Notes: generated from the letters alone by a model not told the origin. Shown: positions 1-4,270, counted from the stretch's first letter. The stretch is DNA of 6,816 nucleotides from a bacterium (GCA_021817915.1 JAKAFV010000023.1:1-6816); one strand, 5' to 3'. Program-made: numbers and translations.

Positions 1-135
1 GAGGGGAATCATGCCAAAAACCTCAATGTTTTTCGCCAAGAAGGCCAACCTTGCCCCCGGTGTGGAACGGAAATTAGAAAAATTCGTGTCGGGGGGCGAG
101 GAACACATTTTTGCCCCGCCTGCCAGCGGCTTTAG
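1..135 (+). CDS. mutM: Formamidopyrimidine-DNA glycosylase (Fpg/MutM), 3' end only
   Basis: Frame 1 is open from the left edge to a TAG at 133-135 and gives the last 44 residues of Fpg/MutM, the base-excision repair enzyme that removes 8-oxoguanine and formamidopyrimidines. The diagnostic C-terminal zinc finger is complete: PCPRCG supplies C18 and C21, then VGGRGTHFCPACQ supplies C38 and C41 (C-x2-C-x16-C-x2-C). The conserved arginine of the finger that contacts DNA is in the GGRGTHFC part. The catalytic N-terminal proline and the H2TH domain lie outside the window. The protein ends two residues after CQ, as is usual for the family. The TAG stop lies inside the GC-rich inverted repeat at 118-157. 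holA follows after 38 nt on the same strand and may be cotranscribed. An overlapping frame at 11-226 is a shadow of this gene. Confidence 0.93.
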   Translation, partial: EGNHAKNLNVFRQEGQPCPRCGTEIRKIRVGGRGTHFCPACQRL

Positions 136-157
136 CCGCAGGCTAATGCGGGCAGGC
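118..157. repeat. GC-rich nested inverted repeat at the mutM 3' end
   Basis: Outer arms GCCTGCC (118-124) and GGCAGGC (151-157) are perfect reverse complements. Between them GCGGCT (126-131) and AGCCGC (134-139) form a second perfect stem with a 2-nt loop that contains part of the mutM TAG stop. A further GCAGGC at 138-143 can pair with 118-123 instead, so alternative folds exist. The outer arms share the CCTGCC/GGCAGG core with the palindrome at 4180-4199, so the two are probably members of one dispersed palindromic family. No T-tract follows, so it is not a standard intrinsic terminator. It may act as an mRNA 3' stability hairpin between mutM and holA. Confidence 0.75.
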
Positions 158-173
158 CAGCTTGCCAAAAATT

Positions 174-980
174 ATGATTATATTTTTATACGGCCTGGAT
201 TTTTATCGGAGGCAGAGAAAACTTAATAAAATAGTTGAAGAGTATAAACAAAAACACTCGGATATTTCCCTAGAGCGTTTTAATTTGGAAGAAGACGGCG
301 AATTTGAAAGATTGAAAGATTTTGCCGGCCAGATGTCTATCTTTGGCGTAAAAAAAATGGCGGTTCTAAAAAATATTTCCGAAGCGGAACCGGAAAAAAT
401 AAAGGAGTTTCTTAAAAATTATTTTAATTCGGAAAACTTGACGATTTTAATATCGGAAAATTCCATTCCCGACGAGTTTGAAAATTTGCTAAAAAAAGCG
501 TTTTTGGCCGAAAAGTTCGACGAGCTTAGCGCGGAAAAATTAAAGTTTTTCGGCCAGAAAGAAATTCAAAGTAGGGGAGTTTTAATTTCCGATTCGGCGC
601 TGAATTTCTTAGTTCAGAATTTCAGGAGCGATACATGGGGCTTTATGAATGAACTGGAAAAATTGATTTTGTTAAAATCGCAAGCCGGCGCGGAAATAAC
701 CCTTTCCGATGTTAAAAACGCCGGTTATTATGCCTATGAGGCTCCGAACTTTTTTGATTTTATAAATTCCGTCGCCAGAAATTTCCCCCCGAGGCAAAAG
801 ATTGTAAGCTTGGAAAAATTATTATTAGGGCAGGAAGAGCCGGCAAAAGTTTTTAATTTTATGGCGAGCTCAAGGTATTTATCCAAGGATTTGGTGAAGA
901 AACTTGCCGATTGCGACGTCTTGGTGAAATCGGGAAAGCTTGATTATGAAGACGTCTTTTTGAGCCTGTCTTTAAATTAA
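174..980 (+). CDS. holA: DNA polymerase III subunit delta (HolA-like), short form
   Basis: This encodes a 268-residue protein read as the delta subunit of the clamp loader, which opens the beta sliding clamp in the replisome. The N-terminus MIIFLYGLDFYRRQRK is the usual opening of the family (hydrophobic strand, then G-x-D-x-Y/F-x-R). The middle (about residues 105-195) matches the delta lid region: FDELSAEKLKFF, then a stretch ending in FMNELEKLILL. The C-terminal signature is DVLVKSGKLDYEDVFL, the counterpart of the family's IKSGRLDPE element. Family members are usually about 330-345 residues; here the helical collar domain between residue 225 and the IKSG element is about 50 residues short, probably a lineage trait. 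The ATG at 174 is preferred over a TTG at 162 because it begins exactly at the conserved MIIFLYG. It has no clear ribosome binding site and follows mutM closely. Confidence 0.85.
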   Translation: MIIFLYGLDFYRRQRKLNKIVEEYKQKHSDISLERFNLEEDGEFERLKDFAGQMSIFGVKKMAVLKNISEAEPEKIKEFLKNYFNSENLTILISENSIPDEFENLLKKAFLAEKFDELSAEKLKFFGQKEIQSRGVLISDSALNFLVQNFRSDTWGFMNELEKLILLKSQAGAEITLSDVKNAGYYAYEAPNFFDFINSVARNFPPRQKIVSLEKLLLGQEEPAKVFNFMASSRYLSKDLVKKLADCDVLVKSGKLDYEDVFLSLSLN

Positions 981-1047
981 AATATATTTGTAATATAGTT
1001 AGAACAAATAAATAAAAGGTCGCTTAAATTAAAAAATAAAAATAAAA

Positions 1048-1224
1048 ATGAGGCATCTTAATTGGGTTCAGTTAATATTGGGAATTTGGGTTTTTGTTTC
1101 GCCGTGGGTTCTTGGATTTTCTGAAATAGACGTGGCGTTGTGGGGCAATATGGTTGCCGGCGCGCTGATCTTGGTGGTTTCTTTATGGGAAATCTTCGGC
1201 AAAAGCCCGTCTCCCATGCAATAA
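1048..1224 (+). CDS. SPW-repeat small membrane protein
   Basis: A 58-residue protein starting MRHLNWVQLILGIWVF. The motif VSPWVLGF at 17-24 is the SPW signature that names the SPW repeat family: W-x2-L-x-LG-x-W, the SPW turn, then a second helix with a conserved tryptophan. Two membrane segments are visible, about 5-23 and 34-50, with the SPW turn at the end of the first. The charged tail GKSPSPMQ follows. The family's biochemical role is unknown. It is the first gene of a tight cluster: the glutaredoxin gene starts 11 nt after its stop and the flavoprotein gene 4 nt after that, which suggests cotranscription but does not prove a redox role. The 67 nt before it are A/T-rich with no clear ribosome binding site; the only promoter-like element is a weak TATAGT at 994-999. 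Confidence 0.82.
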   Translation: MRHLNWVQLILGIWVFVSPWVLGFSEIDVALWGNMVAGALILVVSLWEIFGKSPSPMQ

Positions 1225-1235
1225 GCGCCTTATTG

Positions 1236-1475
1236 ATGAAAATGGTAAAAATTTATAGCACGCAAACCTGTCCGTATTGCGAGATGGCAAAAGAATATTT
1301 GGCGGAACAGGGAATTAAATATGAAAATTACGACGTAGCGGGCGATGAAGCCGCCAGAAAAGAAATGGTTGAAAAGTCGGGCCAGATGGGCGTTCCCGTT
1401 TTGGATATTGATGGTACGATAATAGTCGGTTTTAACAAGCCGGAGATGGAAAAGGCTTTAAAGCTTAACAAATAA
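1236..1475 (+). CDS. YruB-type glutaredoxin-like protein
   Basis: A 79-residue thioredoxin-fold protein. MKMVKIYSTQTCPYC gives the first strand and the CPYC active site (C13, C16 from this start), GQMGVPVLDIDG holds the cis-proline loop, and IVGFNKPEMEKAL is the C-terminal helix. The SGQMGVPV...IIVGF pattern matches the YruB glutaredoxin-like subfamily better than classical glutathione-dependent glutaredoxins. It should carry electrons from the adjacent flavoprotein to protein disulfides or a peroxidase in the cytoplasm. The ATG at 1236 is chosen because M-K-x-V-K-I-Y is the usual family start; the ATG at 1242 is an equal alternative (77 residues). A longer frame back to 1140 overlaps the SPW gene and is rejected. 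The flavoprotein gene starts 4 nt after the stop. No clear ribosome binding site is seen. Confidence 0.88.
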   Translation: MKMVKIYSTQTCPYCEMAKEYLAEQGIKYENYDVAGDEAARKEMVEKSGQMGVPVLDIDGTIIVGFNKPEMEKALKLNK

Positions 1476-1479
1476 AGTT

Positions 1480-2403
1480 ATGTACGAATTAATAATCGTT
1501 GGCGGAGGCCCCGCGGCAATTTCGGCGGGGATAGTTTCTGCCAGAAAAAAAATAAAAACTTTGGTTATCGCGGATTCTTTCGGCGGCCAGTGGATTATGG
1601 CGGGCGATATCCAAAATTTTATCGGGACCAAATCGGTCTCCGGTTTTAATTTGGCAAAAAATTTGGAATCGCATTTAAAGGCGCAGGAAGGAATTGAGGT
1701 AAAACAGGCTGCGGTTTTAAAAATAACAAAGAAGGGCGCCGGATTTTCCATTGAAATTGATAAGGGCGAAACCTTTGAGGCAAAAACGGTTTTAATCGCT
1801 TCCGGTTCGGGCCACAGAAAGCTGAATATTCCGGGGGAAAAAGAGTTTGAAGGCAAGGGAGTTTTTTATTGCGCCACTTGCGACGCGCCGTTAATGAAGG
1901 ACAGGGCAGTTGCGGTTGTCGGAGGCGGAAATTCCGCTTTTGAATCCGCTATAAGCCTTTTAGATTATGCTTCAAAAATTTACGTTTTAGATCGCGCCGA
2001 AATTTTGAAAGCGGACGAAATTAACCAGGAAAAAGTCAGAAATTCCGGCAAAGCGGAAATAATCGCGGGAGTTTCAATAACTGAGATTTTCGGGGATAAG
2101 ATGGTTTCCGGATTAAAATATCAGAGTTGCGATGGCGGTGAAATAAAAGAACTAGCGGTTGAGGGAATTTTTATTTCAATCAGCCGTATCGCGAATAACG
2201 AAATTGTAAATGGATTGGTTGAAGTTAATCAGGCGGGTGAAATTATAGTTGATCCGAAAACGCAAAAAACTTCCGTTGATGGAATTTGGGCGGCTGGAGA
2301 TGTTACAGACGTGCTTTACAAACAAGGGAATGTCGCCATCGGCGACGGCATGAAAGCCGCGCTGAATATTTATTCTTATTTGAGGATAGATAATAAGAAA
2401 TAA
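1480..2403 (+). CDS. AhpF/thioredoxin reductase-like FAD-dependent disulfide reductase
   Basis: A 307-residue flavoprotein with all the landmarks of low-Mr thioredoxin reductase and the AhpF C-terminal half: FAD-binding GGGPAA at 8-13, redox-active CATC at 131-134, pyridine-nucleotide GGGNSA at 148-153, and the FAD-ribityl motif AAGDVTD at 271-277. The NADPH-binding HRR(x3)R motif of thioredoxin reductases is missing: after the second Rossmann fold it reads VLDRAEILKADE, closer to the VLEFAPEMKAD region of AhpF. The ending DVLYKQGNVAIGDGMKAALN also follows AhpF. NADH is therefore a likely donor, though this is inference. The usual GxxPN is altered to ISRIANN at 234-240. With the glutaredoxin gene 4 nt upstream it should form a two-protein electron chain. 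The TAA stop and last codons lie in a TAAGANA repeat. Confidence 0.88.
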   Translation: MYELIIVGGGPAAISAGIVSARKKIKTLVIADSFGGQWIMAGDIQNFIGTKSVSGFNLAKNLESHLKAQEGIEVKQAAVLKITKKGAGFSIEIDKGETFEAKTVLIASGSGHRKLNIPGEKEFEGKGVFYCATCDAPLMKDRAVAVVGGGNSAFESAISLLDYASKIYVLDRAEILKADEINQEKVRNSGKAEIIAGVSITEIFGDKMVSGLKYQSCDGGEIKELAVEGIFISISRIANNEIVNGLVEVNQAGEIIVDPKTQKTSVDGIWAAGDVTDVLYKQGNVAIGDGMKAALNIYSYLRIDNKK

Positions 2404-2439
2404 GACATAAGAGTAAGACATAAGAAATAAGAATAAGGA
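2394..2439. repeat. TAAGANA microsatellite across the flavoprotein stop codon
   Basis: Seven head-to-tail units of 6-7 nt: TAAGAAA, TAAGACA, TAAGAG, TAAGACA, TAAGAAA, TAAGAA, TAAGGA. The array begins inside the flavoprotein gene, supplies its last two lysine codons and its TAA stop, and runs into the intergenic gap. TAAGACATAAGA occurs twice (2401-2412, 2414-2425). TAAGAAATAAGA (2421-2432) has a perfect 12-bp reverse complement at 2455-2466, so the gap can also form a hairpin. Two smaller duplications follow: TTAAACC at 2464-2470 and 2471-2477, and AGATTTA at 2488-2494 and 2495-2501. Confidence 0.85.
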
Positions 2440-2500
2440 TACGAATCATTTACGTCTTATTTCTTAAACCTTAAACCTTCAGATAAAAGATTTAAGATTT

Positions 2501-2535
2501 AAAAAAATAGAACCTTTTTCGGGTTCTATTTTTTT
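2501..2535. terminator. Bidirectional rho-independent terminator
   Basis: AAAAAAATAGAACC (2501-2514) pairs perfectly with GGTTCTATTTTTTT (2522-2535) around a 7-nt loop. T-tracts lie on the 3' side in both directions, so it can end the flavoprotein transcript (+) and the tRNA-Gly transcript (-), whose mature 3' end is only 5 nt away at 2540. The stem has few GC pairs, so its strength is moderate. Confidence 0.82.
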
Positions 2536-2539
2536 TCTG

Positions 2540-2611
2540 AGCGGGCGAAGGGAGTCGAACCCTCGTCTGGACCTTGGAAGGGTCCCATAATAGCCGTTAT
2601 ACCACGCCCGC
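2540..2611 (-). tRNA. tRNA-Gly (anticodon UCC)
   Basis: Read on the minus strand, the 72-nt sequence folds as a complete cloverleaf. The acceptor stem GCGGGCG/CGCCCGC is perfect. The D-arm begins GTATAACGGCTATTAT, close to bacterial tRNA-Gly(UCC). The anticodon stem GGACC/GGTCC carries loop CTTCCAA with anticodon TCC. The T-arm GAGGG-TTCGACT-CCCTT has one G-U pair, and the discriminator is U73, as expected for bacterial glycine tRNAs. CCA is not encoded (TCAG follows), so a CCA-adding enzyme is needed. It starts 5 nt after the stop of the helix-turn-helix/LAGLIDADG-like gene on the same strand, so the two may share a transcript ending at the terminator at 2501-2535. Confidence 0.96.
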
Positions 2612-2616
2612 TTAAT

Positions 2617-3282
2617 TTATACTTGTTTAAATACGCTTTCTATCCAACCCATTATTTTTCGATGCAGATTTACTCCAAAATTTGGGTTGCCATTGCTTAT
2701 AATAGATAATCGAACGGTTCCATGGGGCAACTTTCTTTTTTTGTAATTAGATTTATCTGCTCTTTTATCTATCTGCGTTTTTCTAAATTGTTTTAGCGGG
2801 AGCCCTGTGATTTTTCTCCAGTAATCGGCGCATTCTTTTTCGTTATTGTCGGGGTAAAGGTGCATTGTTAGTGTGATATGGTCATCTTTGAGCCCGCAAA
2901 TATCTTTAAACCACTTAATTGTTAATTTTATAGTATTAGCGTCGGAATTGCTAATTTGCGCTGTTTCAAACGATTTAGAACCTTCCCCGATGTATAGGCC
3001 TATTCCAATCATCCATAAATCTCTTTTCGCGATAGTCCCCAATTCTTTTTCCGCGAATAATTTTATTTTTTCAATATCTTTGACTCTTTGGTTGTGTTTG
3101 ATTTGCCCTGATTTGAAAGGCCCATTTTTAATTCTTTCTACAACTTGTTCGTTGGGCGTAAAAGGCGTTTCTTTAAACCAGCAACTTAAAGTGCTTTTGC
3201 TAATATTTAATTTTTCCGAACTCATATTATAAGAGTAGCCTTGCCCTCTTAATTTATTTGCTCTTTCTCTCCTCTCATTCAT
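2617..3282 (-). CDS. Helix-turn-helix protein with LAGLIDADG-like domain
   Basis: A 221-residue protein with two visible parts. Residues 5-37 (RERANKLRGQGYSYNMSSEK...ISKSTLSCWFK) form an arginine/lysine-rich helix-turn-helix of the kind that reads DNA. Residues 88-218 resemble a single LAGLIDADG-type domain: IGIGLYIGEGSK at 92-103 fits the motif with an acidic residue at the catalytic position (E100), followed by ISNSD, a helix, LHLYPDN-like strand TMHLYPDN at 139-146, GLPLKQFRK, and a closing RLSIISNG...LHRKIMGWI. The family is common as an unnamed protein; a homing endonuclease descendant or a regulator (compare WhiA, which joins the same two folds) are both possible. Nuclease activity is unproven. 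The start ATG lies 6 nt from a good -10 box. tRNA-Gly is 5 nt downstream. Insertion beside a tRNA gene may reflect mobility. Confidence 0.75.
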   Translation of the reverse strand: MNERRERANKLRGQGYSYNMSSEKLNISKSTLSCWFKETPFTPNEQVVERIKNGPFKSGQIKHNQRVKDIEKIKLFAEKELGTIAKRDLWMIGIGLYIGEGSKSFETAQISNSDANTIKLTIKWFKDICGLKDDHITLTMHLYPDNNEKECADYWRKITGLPLKQFRKTQIDKRADKSNYKKRKLPHGTVRLSIISNGNPNFGVNLHRKIMGWIESVFKQV

Positions 3283-3352
3283 AGTATTAGTATATCATAC
3301 TATGATATCCAGTACAATTGTCGCTTATTGATAAACAATTTGTACTAAGCGA
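3281..3352. repeat. Set of short inverted repeats in the divergent intergenic region
   Basis: Three inverted repeats are packed here: ATAGTAT (3281-3287) with ATACTAT (3297-3303); AGTACAA (3311-3317) with TTGTACT (3340-3346); and TCGCTTA (3321-3327) with TAAGCGA (3346-3352). The second and third overlap, so they cannot form fully at the same time. The first straddles the -10 box and the second contains the -35 box of the minus-strand promoter, as operators would. Autoregulation by the adjacent HTH protein is a guess. Confidence 0.5.
3289..3317 (-). promoter_or_regulatory. Sigma-70-type promoter for the HTH/LAGLIDADG-like gene
   Basis: On the minus strand: -35 TTGTAC (3312-3317), a 17-bp spacer, then -10 TATACT (3289-3294) preceded by an extended -10 TG at 3297-3296. 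Only 6 nt (3283-3288) separate the -10 from the ATG at 3282, so transcription should begin at or next to the start codon and give a leaderless mRNA. Position and spacing are seen; activity is inferred. Confidence 0.68.
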
Positions 3353-3364
3353 ATCTATCATTTC

Positions 3365-3393
3365 TTGCTTTTCAAGGCAAGGGGTGATATTAT
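3365..3393 (+). promoter_or_regulatory. Sigma-70-type promoter for the membrane protein gene
   Basis: On the plus strand: -35 TTGCTT (3365-3370), a 17-bp spacer, -10 TATTAT (3388-3393) with an extended -10 TG at 3385-3386. The ATG at 3402 is 8 nt past the -10, so the expected start of transcription is 0-2 nt before the codon. CTTGC/GCAAG (3364-3368 and 3376-3380) form a short inverted repeat over the -35 box. Confidence 0.6.
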
Positions 3394-3401
3394 ATTTTGA
3401 A

Positions 3402-4004
3402 ATGTTTTCCGATATTTATTCAAAAATTCCCAAAAGGATTAAGATGTTAATCCTTTTTATAGTGATAATTTCAGCGGCTTTTCTCGCTTTTCAGTTTTGG
3501 TTTGCGGACGCCAAGAATGTTCCCAGCGATTTTTTGCGGGCTCGCCAAGAAGCTTCGCTTGTCGCTTCGGAGATAGTTATTATTTCCAGCCAATCGACAA
3601 ACAATCTTAGCCAAATTGCCCAGCTCGATAAAGAAGGAAAATACACGGAAGCGCTCATTTTAGTTTCGCAAGAGCTTGAACGCAATAAAGAAGCGAGAGA
3701 CAAAGCTATAAAACTTTCAGTCCAACTGGAAATGATGACAAAAAATTTGTCGGCGATTTCTCCGGCTTCGGCGAGCAGGACAGCCTTAGAAGCGATAACT
3801 TCGGAAACTTCTTTGATAAGCAAGCTTATTGATTATAATGACGACTTGACTCAATTGCTTGAAATTTTACAGAATAAATTCTTGGGCAAATACGGCGGGG
3901 ATAAAATTTTAGAATTAATAGCCAAAATAAATGATGATGTAAAAGTTATCAACGAGTTGAATAAAAAATTCAACGATATAATGGAAAGCTTTGATAACGG
4001 TTAA
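3402..4004 (+). CDS. Single-pass membrane protein with long helical domain, function unknown
   Basis: A 200-residue protein from ATG 3402. Residues 1-14 are short and basic (KIPKRIK), residues 15-35 are a strongly hydrophobic membrane anchor (MLILFIVIISAAFLAFQFWF), and residues 37-200 are almost entirely predicted helix, with charged heptad-like stretches and no cysteine. By the positive-inside rule the helical part faces outside. It includes KEGKYTEALILVSQELERNKEARDKA (split here as a description of residues 78-102), a helical hairpin like that of tetratricopeptide proteins. I recognise the style as a conserved uncharacterised protein of Parcubacteria-type genomes but cannot name a function. 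The start at 3402 keeps the basic residues before the anchor; an ATG at 3444 has a better ribosome binding site (AAAGGA, 5 nt spacing) but would lose them. tRNA-Pro elements follow 5 nt after the stop. Confidence 0.72.
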   Translation: MFSDIYSKIPKRIKMLILFIVIISAAFLAFQFWFADAKNVPSDFLRARQEASLVASEIVIISSQSTNNLSQIAQLDKEGKYTEALILVSQELERNKEARDKAIKLSVQLEMMTKNLSAISPASASRTALEAITSETSLISKLIDYNDDLTQLLEILQNKFLGKYGGDKILELIAKINDDVKVINELNKKFNDIMESFDNG

Positions 4005-4009
4005 GCATG

Positions 4010-4048
4010 CGGGGTGTAGTATATCGGCAGTACGCATGCATGGCCCCG
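4010..4048 (+). pseudogene. tRNA-Pro 5' half (degenerate or split tRNA fragment)
   Basis: CGGGGTG (4010-4016) is a tRNA-Pro type 5' acceptor strand, then TA, a complete D-arm (GTA 4019-4021 with TAC 4031-4033, loop with GG), G26, the 5' anticodon stem CATGC (4035-4039) and half the loop, ATGG (4040-4043). There the tRNA stops and CCCCG (4044-4048) follows, which could be the remains of its own 3' acceptor strand or the start of a sequence complementary to the leader of the 3' half at 4154. From TAG at 4017-4019 through the loop it matches the intact tRNA-Pro downstream at nearly all positions. It lacks a T-arm and 3' anticodon stem, so alone it cannot be a working tRNA. Confidence 0.8.
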
Positions 4049-4158
4049 CACTAAAAATCGGAGTGTAGTATAGTGGTAGTACGCATGCATGGGGTGCATG
4101 TAGTCCGAGTCCGATTCTCGGCACTCCGACTATGGTTGATTCCGATTTTAGTACGGGG
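4044..4158. repeat. Imperfect 19-nt inverted repeat flanking the intact tRNA-Pro
   Basis: The left arm 4044-4062 (CCCCGCACTAAAAATCGGA) and the right arm 4141-4158 (TCCGATTTTAGTACGGGG) are reverse complements apart from one unpaired A and one C/A mismatch, giving 17 pairs. The left arm is the tail of the tRNA 5' half and includes the first four bases of the intact tRNA-Pro; the right arm is the leader of the 3' half and includes its CGGGG. In RNA the long helix and the acceptor stem of the intact tRNA exclude each other. Confidence 0.85.
4059..4129 (+). tRNA. tRNA-Pro (anticodon GGG)
   Basis: A 71-nt cloverleaf. The acceptor stem CGGAGTG/CACTCCG is perfect, and C1-G72 with discriminator A73 are the known bacterial proline identity features. 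The D-arm stem is GTA/TAC plus a G-U pair, with GG in the loop. The anticodon stem CATGC/GCATG carries loop ATGGGGT, anticodon GGG at 4091-4093, reading CCC and CCU. The variable loop is TAGT and the T-stem CCGAG/CTCGG is perfect. The T-loop is TCCGATT: position 55, almost always U (pseudouridine), is C here, an unusual change. CCA is not encoded. It sits between two partial tRNA-Pro copies and could be cotranscribed from the promoter at 3365-3393. Confidence 0.88.
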
Positions 4159-4216
4159 TATAGGTGCATGATTGGGTTCCCTGCCTGCCGGCAGGCAGGA
4201 ATTCTCGGCACCCCGA
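4154..4216 (+). pseudogene. tRNA-Pro 3' half with palindrome in the T-loop
   Basis: CGGGGTA (4154-4160) and TAG resemble a tRNA-Pro 5' end, but the D-arm and 5' anticodon stem are absent. GGTGCATG (4163-4170) equals the end of the anticodon loop plus the 3' anticodon stem of tRNA-Pro(GGG). After ATTGGG comes TTC (4177-4179), then a 20-bp palindrome, then AATT (4200-4203), CTCGG, CACCCCG (4209-4215) and A73. Removing the palindrome restores a canonical T-loop, TTCAATT. The 5' T-stem strand is TTGGG, which pairs with CTCGG only through three G-U pairs, and the variable loop is almost gone. CACCCCG pairs perfectly with CGGGGTG of the 5' half at 4010. It is likely a decayed tRNA or one part of a split tRNA. 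Confidence 0.78.
4180..4199. repeat. 20-bp perfect GC palindrome
   Basis: CCTGCCTGCC (4180-4189) is followed without a gap by its exact reverse complement GGCAGGCAGG (4190-4199). It shares the CCTGCC/GGCAGG arms with the nested repeat at 118-157. From memory, palindromes of this kind are scattered through Parcubacteria-type genomes, like REP elements elsewhere. Here it splits a tRNA T-loop between TTC and AATT. Confidence 0.9.
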
Positions 4217-4230
4217 CAACTTTGGTAAAA

Positions 4231-4264
4231 AAAAATTCGTCCGCCGGTTGGCGGACGGATTTTT
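4231..4264. terminator. Strong bidirectional rho-independent terminator
   Basis: AAAAATTCGTCCGCC (4231-4245) pairs with GGCGGACGGATTTTT (4250-4264) around a GGTT loop; all positions pair, one of them G-U. A GC-rich core with T-tracts on both sides lets it end the tRNA-Pro transcript (+) and, only 7 nt after its stop codon, the rpmB transcript (-). Confidence 0.92.
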
Positions 4265-4270
4265 TATTAT

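Noticed and set aside
11..226. 71-codon frame with a GAGGGG ribosome binding site look-alike before its ATG
   Set aside because: Frame 1 of the same bases encodes the unmistakable MutM zinc finger; the tail of this frame overlaps the start of holA and its middle is the palindromic repeat.
1140..1235. N-terminal extension of the glutaredoxin
   Set aside because: It overlaps the SPW gene in another frame and has no family similarity; the conserved protein begins at 1236 or 1242.
2394..2501. CRISPR-like array
   Set aside because: The units are 6-7 nt without spacers; these are tandem microsatellite repeats.
3318..3401. 28-residue extension of the membrane protein from a TTG
   Set aside because: It runs through the predicted promoter and inverted repeats and has no ribosome binding site.
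4010..4216. Group I intron or selfish element inside the outer tRNA-Pro
   Set aside because: The 119 nt between the halves are accounted for by the inverted repeat, an intact tRNA and a short spacer; no group I core or protein is present.
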